This document shows positions 10,713 through 22,017 of a DNA stretch of 64,000 bases, piece after piece. The stretch spans positions 62,001-126,000 of the forward strand of contig CAVNZM010000001.1 in the NCBI GenBank assembly GCA_963693365.1, read 5' to 3'. The stretch comes from Amoebidium appalachense. Lineage: Eukaryota; Ichthyosporea. The stretch's first letter is position 1. Every line of letters starts with the position of its first letter. Below the pieces are notes generated by a model. It did no database searches and had not been told where the DNA came from. It saw nothing but the letters and a program-made list of their open reading frames with translations. Made by a program: the position numbers and the translations under genes.

Positions 10713-11715
10713 ATAGTCGTGTTGTGACAGCCCGGTTGCCCTATAATAATGCTGACCCCTACAGTCTTCCTCTCGAGGCACCGGCAGAGGATCAGCATTA
10801 TCTTGGTCAAACACCAACAAGGGAGGAGAGAGGGAAGGGTGTGTGGACAAAGGCTCGATGCACCGAGTAAGATCGTTCCATGTGTCCAGTGTGCCTGTCG
10901 CCTGACAATGCTCTGTCGCCACCCACGTTATGTTGCCTACTGCTAGAGTCAGGTAATTGGAAGGAAGCACGGTTGGGGTGTGGGAGTAAACTGTTGAACG
11001 AAAAGTCGAGTCACTATTGATCATTACTGACGCTCGCATGGTAACGCTGAATGATGGTTTGCATAGAAGCATGCCTGGAAGCCAGAAAACCACCGATTTC
11101 CCCTCGCCTATTTCCGTTCCGACGCTTTGAACCCTCCAGCCGGCGTGCCGCTCCGCTATTTCCAGGGCACGGACAACAAGCTGGCCGAACACGAACATCT
11201 CCTTCTGGCGCTTCCTCGCTACTGCCCCTTCCTCTTGCCTTGTCCGAACCTTCTCCATCTTTGCGGCTCTCTCTTCCGGGTCCGTACGAGGAGGCGCGGA
11301 AGGGGCGCTCAGGTAACTGGGGCAGTTGGGAAAAATGCTCGGGACGGCGCCTGGCCTAGGCCACGTTTTGCCACCTTTTTTTAAGGTTGCCTTGGGCGGG
11401 AAAGTGACGGCAGCAGACCCGCGCAACACCGTGCGGGTCGAAGTTCTCAGGCCACTGCCTCGGCACAGCACGTAGCCACGCACTGAGAAGGTTCCGTGTT
11501 TCTTTGCGTAGCGTCTCGCTTTTAATGCGCCCGTCGTTTGGGTTGGGGAATTTGTAAACGAAAACCTTGTTTTGGTCGTCGTAGTTGCCTCTGCAGCCTG
11601 GAACACTGCATATGTTACCGATTTTGTTGCTACGCAGACTGTTACTCCTCTTCTTATCCATCCCAGGCTCGGGAGGAGCAGCTCCCTTCATAAGGCCAGT
11701 CCCGCCGTCAGCCAT
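10713..11715 (-). pseudogene. THAP-domain N-terminus of P-like transposase
   Basis: THAP zinc fingers (C2CH) bind DNA. The ORF from 11715 has CSVPGC, then YKFPNPND, AWLRAVPR and CCRHF, giving C-x4-C ... C-x2-H. A shift at a T-run around 11376-11382 moves the frame. The other frame then continues with LKKGGKTWPRPGAVPSIFP and a Lys/Arg/Glu-rich stretch, as THAP proteins do after the domain. It ends where YR-D begins. The exact start codon is uncertain (Met at 11715 or a later Met). Confidence 0.75.
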
Positions 11716-11886
11716 GTTACCGATGTCTCCGTCTTTGAACCAAAAAATGCGAGACGTAAACGAAAAACAACAACATACATGTTCTGTGCCGACATCTCGT
11801 TTTAGGGCCGGAATCCAGTGGATCGAAATACCACGAGCACAATGGAATGCGATTTTATGACGTAGTGTATGCAGGCCGTCTCTTTT
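11716..11886. other. Spacer upstream of the THAP ORF
   Basis: 171 bp with no repeat or gene recognised. It could hold the 5' UTR or end of the transposon. Confidence 0.4.
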
Positions 11887-12180
11887 TCAGAGGGCCGTGG
11901 TTCCGTTCCCACTTTCCTGATATCTGTTGTCGACGATGTAGGCACCGGTGTAATCCTGATCTGGCACTAGTGTATTCTGGCTAGCAGCTTCTTCTTCTAC
12001 ATTGTCCTGATTCCGTGGAGGCTTGAACCGGGCTGAGCGCACCGTACCCTGCCTGCCCCGACTGCTAGTTTTCCAAGGCGCCCGTCTGCTATAGCCAATT
12101 CCGCCACTTCTTCTCCATTGTCTCGACCTGACGGATTTATCTTCCACATCGTCCGAATCGTCAGCCCGTTCTGTCATCAT
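11887..12180 (-). CDS. Hypothetical 97-residue ORF
   Basis: Not recognised. It is acidic at the N-terminus (ADDSDDVEDKS), then Arg-rich, with a Gln/Glu/Asn stretch. It lies upstream of the THAP ORF on the same strand and could be an upstream exon of that transposon or chance. Confidence 0.25.
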   Translation of the reverse strand: MMTERADDSDDVEDKSVRSRQWRRSGGIGYSRRAPWKTSSRGRQGTVRSARFKPPRNQDNVEEEAASQNTLVPDQDYTGAYIVDNRYQESGNGTTAL

Positions 12181-12559
12181 GGCATATTTCTCAATTACTC
12201 ATCCTGTGTTCACTGGGTCGAATTGGCCCACTTTTGCCTGGGAGTTTATGCTGTTCGCTGTCCCCTGCTGTTCGCTTCCCCAGTATAAACCATTAGCCAC
12301 CAACACGTCACACATACACTAGTGTTTCCTCTATATATGTATATCGACGATAACCACCATGATTTATTGTTCCGAGTCTTCAGAGGCAACCGTCGTTGTG
12401 TGCCTCTTCAGTTTTGATTTTCTCCTTCCCACCTCAAGGATCTTCGGTTTGCATCCTCGAGTGGGGAAACTTGAGTGTGACGGCCCCTCCTGTGTTTGGA
12501 CCTCATCTACCGTCACATCAACAGACACGAGAACACAAACTTCAACCCCTTGAGTGGGG

Positions 12560-12842
<283 letters not shown>

Positions 12843-13487
12843 CTATGAAAACTACTCCGGGACGTGTGTTGCCTCTAGGGGGACATCCCCTTGGACGAAA
12901 GTGAACCTGCAATGGTTGTAAACCACGGCAGGCCCCCAGTCATCAATTTATTGATCCGTGAGGTCCTTGTGCCCAAAAAACGGGGGAAGTCTTCGCCCCG
13001 TGAAAAAACAGCACGTATGTGGGGATCAATGTGGGTTGAGTGTAGGGTGTAGGTGGGTGGGTGAAAAGAAAATATAGCTGTAAAGCTGTAGGTGCTAAAC
13101 ACAGAAGATGTGTTGTTGCCTGCTGATCTGCTAAAAACTGTCGTGCTTATATACCTACGGCTACCGAACTGAGCCAATCAAAACCGATCTAGTGTTATGT
13201 GAAATCTTATCCTGAGCCAATCAGACTCGGTCTAGTGATCTGTGGAGATCTGATGTTTTGATCAGCTAATAGGTGCCCGTATGCGGGCAGCCGAACACGA
13301 ACTGCTAAAACATGAAACGAAGCCTGTTGATATCGGACACCCATCCTACGTGTTTACCCAGAAAAATATTTATGTCAATAATTTCCACAAATAAAACCTC
13401 TATGAAAACTACTCCGGGACGTGTGTTGCCTCTAGGGGGACATCCCCTTGGACGAAAGTGAACCTGCAATGGTTGTAAACCACGGCA
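12843..13487 (-). repeat. B1-A2-B2 tail of YR-B
   Basis: B2 is at 12843-12930, the CACCC-rich spacer to about 13070, A2 to 13398, and B1 at 13400-13487. It is a mirror of the plus-strand tails in YR-C, YR-D and YR-F. Confidence 0.88.
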
Positions 13488-13515
13488 CGAGAGCAGTATG
13501 CTTGCTCCAAAGGTT

Positions 13516-14578
13516 TCACTTAAGAATAGAGGCGAATACACGTGTGGTAGTGGCAGCAATGGAGGCCGGACGAAGTCGTGTATAGATCAGGAAACAGTCG
13601 GAGGACCACCTGCCGAGTTGTTTGATCCGGGAGTCGTCGACCCCGGCCTCAGCCAGTGCTGTGGCCCCCCCGATGCGGAGGCTGTGTCCGGCAAACCGGG
13701 AGGGTGAGAGGCCTGCCCGGGAGAGGAGGGCACGGAAGTCGGCAGAGAAAGCACTCTTGGTGTAGGGGATGCCACCGAGACTGAAGAGGGGGTCGTCGGG
13801 TTGACCGGACGTTGTATCCAGGAACTGCCGGAGGAGATGGGCTGGGGAGAAGTGGGTGAGGGGCAGGGCAGCTAGAGTGACGTTGACACCTCGGGCCTGT
13901 ACATCCGTCTTAGAGGTTGGCAGGTGGAGGGTGGCATGGGACAAAGTACCGGTGGGGGTGTAGCTAAAGGTCACGTCCTTCCGTTTAACGTGACGGGACG
14001 GGTCGAAGGAAGTCAGGGTCTTGGAGGTAAATTCCCCCAAACGGAGGAGACCACAGAAACCGACGATGAGGGCTGTCCATAGCCGGAGATTGGCCGAGGA
14101 GGCCTTTGTGGGGCACTGGCCATGAAGTAGGCTGAGGTGGGAGGGCAGGAGGGGTTCCCTGGTTGATGAGCGGGGTCGGATGTTGTGAGAAAGCTGCCAT
14201 CTGCCCATCCCCCGTAGGAACCAGGCCAGAGACTTGTCGTGGGGGTAGGGAGCAGGGAGGCCCATGTCGAGGTGGAGCCTGGTGATGGCCGAATTGTAGC
14301 CGGTTAAGGAAGAGGCCTGTACCCCTCGTTGGGCACACCAGGCGAGAAAAGTTGCACGGTGTGTGGGGAGGCCGGGAGGGAGGACCCGGAGGGGGATTGC
14401 AGCCGAGATGCCACACAGAAATCGATGAACACTTTTTGCACCCGGGAGTAAAAGGCCCGAGAGTCGAGGTTGAGACTCAGGGCCTGGCATTCCTGCAGGG
14501 TAGTGGTGGCTCGAAGCAGCTCGGCCGGAGCAAAGTGGGGGGCCAATCTGCCAGCGTTGCTCCGGAACGGGAGATCTG
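13516..14578 (-). pseudogene. Tyrosine recombinase of YR-B
   Basis: It keeps all active-site motifs (CGLLRLGEF, HSLRIGGAT, FLIYTR). The extra C in the linker tract and a one-base loss in the AACTTTT stretch at about 14345 put the N-terminal and core parts in different frames. Confidence 0.85.
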
Positions 14579-14601
14579 GGGGGGGGGGGGGGGGGGGGGG
14601 G

Positions 14602-15305
14602 TTAGCCCAAGGGAAGGGATAGGAGCTCGTGGACCCAGGAGGGGAAGGGGCAGGGCTCCGGTTGCAGGGAAGGTCGGAGTCGTCGGGCCCGGGGAAGTTG
14701 GTTACGAGAAATGGCATCGGCCAGATGGTTGAGGGGTCCTGGTAGGTAGGATGCCTGTAACGTAAATTGGTATTGCATTTCCATGCGGGTGATGAACCGA
14801 ATAAGTTTGGCCATCACGGGGTGGGGGGAAGACCGGGAGTGTAGGTCAGACACAGCACCCGTGTTGTCGCATAAAATACGGACATGGTGGGTGGACCAGG
14901 AGGGGGCCCAGAGGGCCACGGCGGCTGCGATGGGCAGGAGTTCGATGACGGAAGAACCGAGTTTACCCTCATGAGCATAGAGGGCTTGGGTGGAGGGGGA
15001 CCAGGGCATGAAGAACCATCATGATTGGTCGAGCCAGTGGCCTCCTAGACCCACCGATCCGGCAGCATCGGTGGCCAGGGTGGTGTATGTGGGGGGTGTG
15101 ATGAGGTGCACCCCATTCCATGATGTGAGGAACTGGTGCCATTCGGCTATGTCGGCCCGGGCGGCAGCAGTCAGTCGGATGTGGTGGTGGCCGGCAAGGC
15201 GTGGGTGGGTCCGGAGAAGGGCCCATAGGCGCTGGGAGAAGGCCCTCCCGGGGGGAACCAGCTGGGCACACCAGGTGAGTTTGCCGAGGAGGGTGATGGT
15301 GGGCT
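14602..15305 (-). pseudogene. RT-RNase H C-terminal part of YR-B
   Basis: The RNase H half is present (SSVIELL, CDNTGAV). The RT palm is missing. A 6-base insertion near 15020 adds an in-frame TGA just before the WFFMPW segment. A further ~17-bp deletion lies near 15300. Confidence 0.85.
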
Positions 15306-15311
15306 TTGGGT

Positions 15312-15640
15312 GAAAATATAGCTGTAAAGCTGTAGGTGCTAAACACAGAAGATGTGTTGTTGCCTGCTGATCTGCTAAAAACTGTCGTGCTTATATACCT
15401 ACGGCTACCGAACTGAGCCAATCAAAACCGATCTAGTGTTATGTGAAATCTTATCCTGAGCCAATCAGACTCGGTCTAGTGATCTGTGGAGATCTGATGT
15501 TTTGATCGGCTAATAGGTGCCCGTATGCGGGCAGCCGAACGCGAACTGCTAAAACATGAAACGAAGCCTGTTGATATCGGACACCCATCCTACGTGTTTA
15601 CCCAGAAAAATATTTATGTCAATAATTTCCACAAATAAAA
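15312..15640 (-). repeat. A1 terminal unit of YR-B
   Basis: The 5' terminus with its CCAAT-box pair and TATA box in reverse orientation. It ends CAAATAAAACC on the plus strand. Confidence 0.85.
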
Positions 15641-15930
15641 CCTTTATTTCTGTTTGCTCTCCTCTGTTTATCTGAGAGGTAGCGTGATTGGCTAGCCTCA
15701 CTCGTTGTCTTTCCTTTATTTCAAAATGGCCTAGTTTTGTTCTCAAAAGGATGGCTCGCCAATAGTCGCGAGCGAGTACATCTGTAGATTGTATTGTGCA
15801 TTCCTGTCTGTTAATATATGTGTGTTGTGATTGGACAATAGATATATATGGAATTCGGTTTATTGCAAAGTGTCTTCACTTTGAGAGTGTCGACTATTAG
15901 GAAATATATGTATTTAAATAAGTTTCTTTA
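15641..15930 (+). repeat. LTR-X, piece 2
   Basis: Matches the reverse complement of 21491-21765 closely, which lets the YR-B insertion site be read. It ends where YR-C begins. Confidence 0.8.
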
Positions 15931-16285
15931 GGTTTTATTTGTGGAAATTATTGACATAAATATTTTTCTGGGTAAACACGTAGGATGGGTGTTCGATACC
16001 AACATAACCATGTAGGCTTCATTTTTCGTGTTTTAGCAGTTAGCGGTTGGCTGCCCGCACACGGGCACCAATTAGCCAATCAAAACATCAGATACCACAG
16101 ATCACTAGACCGAGTTATGATTGGCTCGGATCAGATTTCACATATCACTAGATCGATTTTGATTGGCTCAGATCGGTAGGCTTAGGTATATAAGCACGAC
16201 AGTTTTTAGCAGATCAGCAAGCTACAAACACATCTTCTGTGTTTAGCATCCACAGCCTTACAGCTATATATTCCTTTTCACTCTC
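15931..16285 (+). promoter_or_regulatory. A1 terminal unit and promoter of YR-C
   Basis: Three ATTGG/CCAAT boxes (one AGCCAATCAA, two GATTGGCTC) precede a TATA box (TATATAAG, about 16187-16194). The two GATTGGCTC boxes sit in a tandem duplication of about 45 bp. The gag ATG is ~120 bp downstream of the TATA box. Confidence 0.75.
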
Positions 16286-16310
16286 CCTATCTTTCCCTAC
16301 GCCGGTCAGC

Positions 16311-17481
16311 ATGCCGCCGAAAAAGCGCCAGGCCGCAGCCGCCGCCCCTGCCGCGGCACCTAAGTGCCTGACCCGCAGCGACCTCCGCCACAGGCTGACC
16401 AACGCTCCCGCGGACACTGACGCGCCTCCAGCGGCCCATACCACCACGGACCCGGACCGGCCGGCTACTCTCCCCTCCACTCCTGAAGTCCCCCCTCAGG
16501 CCCCGCCGTCCCCGCAGATGACTTCTCAAGACGCCGTCCTTGCCGCCCTCACCGCCATCAGCACCCAGATGGCTGGCGTCCTGGCTGCTCTCACCAACCG
16601 CGACGCTCCCGCGCTCCCCGCCGCGCCCTCCACACCCGGGGAGGTTTCCCCGGGGCTGCATCTCGGCCCTGACCTAGACCTACCTGCCCTGCCCGCGCCC
16701 CCCATCACAGGTGAGAACACTGGCGACATTCAGCCGGGCACACTCCCGCTTCCCCCCGCGGATGTGCTGGCAGATTTGCGCGCCAATCGTTTCGTCGACC
16801 TGTATAAGTTCACCCCCGCCGCCCTCCTGGCCCCATCCAAGAAAGGTCAGCATCTGCGCATGGCCGACGACGACAGCATCGAGACTTTTCGCCAAGACAA
16901 ACCCGTTCCCCTGCTTTCACTCGTCATTTGGATCCAAGCTTGGACCCATTACATGGCCGCCAAGCACCACCTCGGCCTCCCCACGGACAGAGACGTACTT
17001 TGGACTCAGCACATCACTCGCCTCAGCACCCGATACCCGTGGGCCCAGATCCACAACTATGACGTATACGCCCGCACCGTTGCCCATCAGCAGGGTCGGG
17101 TTCCGATCGAATGTCCCAACCTGCTTGCCCAACTCCACCAGGATCTCATCCTGCCACCCACTCTGCTCATCCCGGACGCATGTCAGCGCTGTGGCTTCCC
17201 CGACCACCCTAGCGCGGCCTGCCCCATGTACCCCAAGCCCGGATGTGGTCTTGACGGCTTTAAGCCGCCCCACAAGCCCGACGGGGGTCAAACCCCTAAC
17301 CGCCCTGGCCCCGCAACCCGGCCCGGCAAAACCGGCCCGACCCGTGGATCTACCCGCGACGCACTGCAGGAATTTCCACATTAACGGTCGGTCCTGCGCT
17401 AAGCAGCCCTGCCCCTTCTCCCACGTGTGCCCGCTCTGCTCTGGCACACCCCCCCGCAAAGACTGCAAGCACAATGCCTAG
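16311..17481 (+). pseudogene. Gag-like ORF1 of YR-C
   Basis: ATG at 16311 (MPPKKRQ) follows the TATA box. It has an Ala/Pro-rich N-terminus of ~120 residues, a central domain (FVDLYKFTPAALL, VIWIQAWTHYMAAKHH), then CQRCGFPDHPSAACP, and in another frame HCRNFHINGRSCAKQPCPFSH followed by C-x2-C (C-x9-C-x4-C-x3-H, CCCH-type). An extra C near 17307-17312 ends the main frame at 17384 and separates the cysteine-rich tail, which reads open to 17481. Nucleic-acid binding is inferred. Confidence 0.78.
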
Positions 17482-17766
17482 TCTACGCGCACACCCACAC
17501 ACACAGCTAGAACATAGGGGTTAGGAGCTAGGACACACGAGTACAGGGAAACGGAGCTCGGGAGCACGGGCCAATAGGGCTGAGTACAAATTTCGCAGGC
17601 CAACTACGGCGCCCGCGCGCGTCAAGAATAAATGTCCCTACACAAAGACGTTTATTCTGGCCACTGCACATAATTTTACTCCCCCCCCCCCCCCATCCCA
17701 CGAGCCTCCCCCCCCCCCCCTTACACTCACCTAGCACTCCCTCCCCCCCCCCCTTCTTCTACCTCT
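17482..17766. other. Spacer between ORF1 and ORF2 of YR-C
   Basis: 285 bp with two C-tracts (about 17682-17694 and 17707-17720). No ORF is recognised. Confidence 0.6.
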
Positions 17767-17873
17767 GTGTCCGCCCACACCCCCGCGTGCTCGGGCACAT
17801 TCCCCTGCACAGGGCCCCGCTGCCCTCCCTGCATCACCTGGGCCCAGCTGCTCTACTCTGACCCCCGGGGCCC

Positions 17874-17925
<52 letters not shown>

Positions 17926-19612
17926 CCTGCCGGGATCTCCCCAAGGGTGCCCCACCCTTGCTAACCACCCCTTCCCCCGAGGCTCAGACCCGGAGGCCCG
18001 CCCGCTGCCCCAGCACCACATTGACACCTCCCGCCTCCGGGAACTGCTGGCCTCCTACCCAGACCAATCATTCGCCGCACAACTCCTCCACGATGTCGAA
18101 TTCGGCGTCGACATCGGCTATCGCGGCCCCTCCACCTCTCGGGTGGGCCCCAACCTACCCACCACCCCAGAGGCAGCTGCCGCTATCACGGCGGATATTG
18201 CCAAAGAAGTCGCCCTCGGCCACCTGCGCGGCCCCCTCCCCCCGGCCCAATTCTTTGACGAATTTCCGGTCCACCGCTCCTCCCCCATCGGCGCCGTTAC
18301 CAAGAAAGGGAACCCCCCCAAGTACCGTCGAATCCACCACCTCTCCTGGCCCCGGGGTAGCAGTGTCAATGACAGCATCACCTACCCCGACGAACTTCAG
18401 TACATTCGCGCCCGGGATGTCACCCAGCTCATTCTCGACGCAGGCCCCGGCTGCTACATGGCCGTGGCAGATGTGCAGGCTGCCTTCCGGCACATGCCCA
18501 TCCGACCAGAAGACCACCACTTAATGGCATTCAAATGGCAGGGGCATTTTTACGTTGAAACCAGACTGCCCTTCGGCCTGAAATCTAGCCCAGCCATCTG
18601 GGAACGGATCGCGTCCACCCTACAGTGGCTGGCACACCAGCACGGTATTACCCTCATCCGCCACTACGTAGACGACTGGATTATAGTCGCCCCCACACAA
18701 GAGCAGTGCCAACGTCACCTATCCACCTTCCTGCAACTCTGCCGAGAGCTGCACCAATTTGCCATCTCCGAAGACAAGATGCAGGGCCCGGCTACCCGTG
18801 TCGTCTTCATCGGTATCGAATTCGACTCCATCGCCATGGAGGCACGAATCCCGGCTTCCAAGCTCTCGGACCTACTCGACCTCACTTCCCACCCAAAGCC
18901 CACCATCACCATTCGGGACCTCCAGTCCCTCCTCGGCAAACTCACCTGGTGTGCCCAGCTGGTTCCCCCCGGGAGGGCCTTCTCCCAGCGCCTATGGGCC
19001 CTTCTCCGGACCCACCCACACCTTGCCGGCCACCACCACATACGACTGACTGCTGCCGCCCGGGCCGACATAGCCGAATGGCACCAGTTCCTCACATCAT
19101 GGAATGGGGTGCACCTCATCACACCCCCCACATACACCACCCTGGCCACCGATGCTGCCGGATCGGTGGGTCTAGGAGGCCACTGGCTCGACCAATGGTT
19201 CTTCATGCCCTGGTCCCCCTCCACCCAAGCCCTCTATGCTCATGAGGGTAAACTCGGTTCTTCCGTCATCGAACTCCTGGCCATCGCAGCCGCCGTGGCC
19301 CTCTGGGCCCCCTCCTGGTCCACCCACCATGTCCGTATTTTATGCGACAACACGGGTGCTGTGTCTGACCTGCACTCCCGGTCTTCCCCCCACCCCGTGA
19401 TGGCCAAACTTATTCGGTTCATCACCCGCATGGAAATGCAATACCAATTTACGTTACAGGCATCCTACCTACCAGGACCCCTCAACCATCTGGCCGATGC
19501 CATTTCTCGTAACCAACTTCCCCGGGCCCGACGACTCCGACCTTCCCTGCAACCGGAGCCCTGCCCCTTCCCCTCCTGGGTCCACGAGTTCCTATCCCTT
19601 CCCTTGGGCTAA
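17767..19612 (+). pseudogene. RT-RNase H ORF2 of YR-C
   Basis: Starts MSAHTPACSG and has CTGPRCPPC cysteines. A 48-C tract at about 17877-17924 then splits the frame. The rest is open from about 17960 to 19612 with RT motifs (VADVQAAF, LPFGLKSS, YVDDW at about 18664-18678) and RNase H (ATDAAGS, CDNTGAV). One codon is inserted near 18755 relative to YR-A. The N-terminus is shared with 47340 in YR-F. Confidence 0.85.
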
Positions 19613-20450
19613 CACCCCCCCCCCCCCCCCCCCCCCCCAGATTTCCCGTTCCGGAGCAACACTGGCAGATTGGCCCCCCACTTTGCTCCGGCCGAGCTGC
19701 GTCGAGCCACCACTACCCTGCAGGAATGCCAGGCCCTGAGTCTCAACCTCGACTCTCGGGCCTTTTACTCCCGGGGGCAAAAAGTGTTCATCGATTTCTG
19801 TGTGGCATCTCGGCTGCAATCCTTCTCCGGGTCCTCCCTCCCGGCCTCCCCACACACCGTGCAACTTTTTCTCGCCTGGTGTGCCCAACGAGGGGTACAG
19901 GCCTCTTCCTTAACCGGCTACAATTCGGCCATCACCAGACTCCACCTCGACATGGGCCTCCCTGCTCCCTACCCCCACGACAAGTCTCTGGCCTGGTTCC
20001 TACGGGGGGTGGGCAGATGGCAGCTTTCTCACAACATCCGACCCCGTTCATCCACCAGGGAACCCCTCCTGCCCTCCCACCTCAGCCTACTCCATGGCCA
20101 GTGCCCCACCAAGGCCTCCTCGGCCAATCTCCGGCTATGGACGGCCCTCATCGTCGGTTTCTGTGGTCTCCTCCGTTCAGGGGAATTTACCTCCAAGACC
20201 CTGACTTCTTTCGACCCGTCCCGTCACGTTAAACGGAAGGACGTGACCTTCAGCTACACCCCCACCGGTACTTTGTCGGCCACAGCCTCCGCATCGGGGG
20301 GGCCACAGCACTGGCTGAGGCCGGGGTCGACGACTCCCGGATCAAACAACTCGGCAGGTGGTCCTCCGACTGCTTCCTGATCTATACCCGACTTCGTCCG
20401 GCCTCCATTGCTGCCACCACCACACGTGTATTCGCCTCTCTTCTTAAGTG
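19613..20450 (+). pseudogene. Tyrosine recombinase of YR-C (deleted)
   Basis: In frame with RT after TAA and a C-tract. A 250-bp deletion at about 20277 removes the stretch between GTGTLS and the GHSLR box and shifts the frame, so the HxxR and Tyr residues are read out of frame. The first catalytic Arg is kept. Confidence 0.9.
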
Positions 20451-20479
20451 AAACCTTTGGAGCAAGCATACTGCTCTCG

Positions 20480-21137
20480 TGCCGTTGTTTACAACCATTG
20501 CAGGTTCACTTTCGTCCAAGGGGATGTCCCCCTAGAGGCAACACACGTCCCCGGGAGTAGTTTTCATAGAGGTTTTATTTGTGGAAATTATTGACATAAA
20601 TATTTTTCTGGGTAAACACGTAGGATGGGTGTTCGATACCAACATAACCATGTAGGCTTCATTTCGTGTTTTAGCAGTTAGCGGTTGGCTGCCCGCACAC
20701 GGGCACCTATTAGCCAATCAAAACATCAGATACCACAGATCACTAGACCGAGTTATGATTGGCTCGGATCAGATTTCACATATCACTAGATCGATTTTGA
20801 TTGGCTCAGATCGGTAGGCTTAGGTATATAAGCACGACAGTTTTTAGCAGATCAGCAAGCTACAAACACATCTTCTGTGTTTAGCATCCACAGCCTTACA
20901 GCTATATATTCCTTTTCACCCACCCACCTACACCCACACTCAACCCCCATTGATCCACACATACGTGCTGTTTTTTCACGGGGCGAAGACTTCCCCCGTT
21001 TTTTGGGCACATGGACCTCACGGATCAATAAATTGATGACTGGGGGCTTGCCGTGGTTTACAACCATTGCAGGTTCACTTTCGTCCAAGGGGATGTCCCC
21101 CTAGAGGCAACACACGTCCCGGAGTAGTTTTCATAGA
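20480..21137 (+). repeat. B1-A2-B2 tail of YR-C
   Basis: B1 has two extra bases (GTCCCCGGGAG) and a G-to-T change compared with B2. A2 carries the same promoter as A1, and is closer to YR-C's own A1 than to A2 of YR-D. AATAAA lies near 21027. Confidence 0.88.
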
Positions 21138-21490
21138 TAGAGACGAACATAAATATATATGTGAGTTAATAGTGACTAGATGTATAATTACTTAATTTAT
21201 TCAAGTAAGAGTTTCTAAACTTTAGTTTAATCGAAAGTTGGAATGCGTATGCTCTGTCGGAATGTGTTTTTCTATCTTCTGATAGAACCGATTGGTTCTC
21301 CCTCTTTAGTTGTGATAAGGTGATAAGTCGCAAGTACAAAAGGAACCGAGAGCACAATAAAGAATTAGTTGTTGTTTGAAATCGTTCAATGTCTCGTGAA
21401 CAACTCCGATTGCCCTCTCATTAATGTGTTAGTCGTGTTTTACATGACACCTCTGTGCACTCTGCTCCCTTAGACCCGTACAAAACAACA
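21138..21490 (+). repeat. LTR-X, piece 3 (3' end)
   Basis: Continues the LTR after YR-C and ends ACAAAACAACA, like the ends of the other copia LTRs here. It has AATAAA near 21355 and a layout parallel to the copia LTR. Confidence 0.65.
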
Positions 21491-21867
21491 ATATTTCCTA
21501 ATAGTCGACACTCTCAAAGTGAAGACACTTTGCAATAAACCGAATTCCATATATATCTATTGTCCAATCACAACACACATATATTAATAGACTGGAATGC
21601 ACAACACAATCTACAGATGTACTCGCTCGCGACTATTGGCGAGCCATCCTTTTGAGAACAAAACTAAGCCATTTTGAAATAAAGGAAAGACAACGAGTGA
21701 GGCTAGCCAATCACGCTACCTCTCAGATAAACAGAGGAGAGCAAACAGAAATAAAAACACAATAAGTTCTTATCAGGCAAGAGAGCCAGGTGTGCACAGA
21801 TCTACAGATATCTGTGCTCACAGAAACAAGGGAGTGAGAGATACGGGGGGGGGGGGGGGGGGGGGGG

Positions 21868-21925
<58 letters not shown>

Positions 21926-22017
21926 ACAAAGAAGGAAAGCAGACACGAATACAAACAAGCTAAGACACATACATACTTCAAGGCTCTTGCTGTCATACAT
22001 GGTGACGTATTCCAACA
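21491..22017 (-). repeat. LTR-X, partial, opposite orientation, without YR insertions
   Basis: Reads on the minus strand from TGTTGGAATACG (22017) to the TAGGAAATAT point, with the (CT)n/C-tract. It lacks YR-B, so it shows the empty site. It is truncated where the plus-strand LTR-X ends. Confidence 0.8.

Larger units (their letters stand above)
7254..11715 (-). mobile_element. THAP/P-like DNA transposon remnant
   Basis: Minus-strand segments read in order as a THAP zinc finger, a linker, part of a P-type transposase and a C-terminal exon. Lr1 copy 2 cuts it at the 3' end and a YR fragment sits at 9822-10712. Terminal inverted repeats were not found. P-element/THAP9 transposases are known to carry an N-terminal THAP domain. 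The element is non-functional here. Confidence 0.72.
12843..15640 (-). mobile_element. YR-B: YR element with internal deletion
   Basis: Both ends are present on the minus strand: A1 at 15312-15640 and the B1-A2-B2 tail at 12843-13487. Gag and most of the RT are deleted, joining A1 to RT at about 15311, where both parents share CACCCA. The recombinase has two frame-changing indels: 24 C instead of 23, and a T lost near 14345. Copy size is 2.8 kb. Confidence 0.88.
15931..21137 (+). mobile_element. YR-C: full-length Ngaro-like YR retrotransposon
   Basis: 5207 bp. Order: A1 (15931 to about 16285), gag-like ORF (16311-17481), RT-RNase H (about 17767-19612), recombinase (19613-20450), B1 (20480-20570), A2 (20571 to about 20918), spacer, B2 (21049-21137). 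It is inserted in LTR-X with no target duplication. It is defective: gag and the ORF2 N-terminus are frameshifted and the recombinase has a 250-bp deletion. Confidence 0.92.

Noticed and set aside
13305-13559. 84-residue ORF repeated at 9995 and 13305
   Set aside because: It reads an alternate frame of the recombinase end and the B1/A2 repeats.
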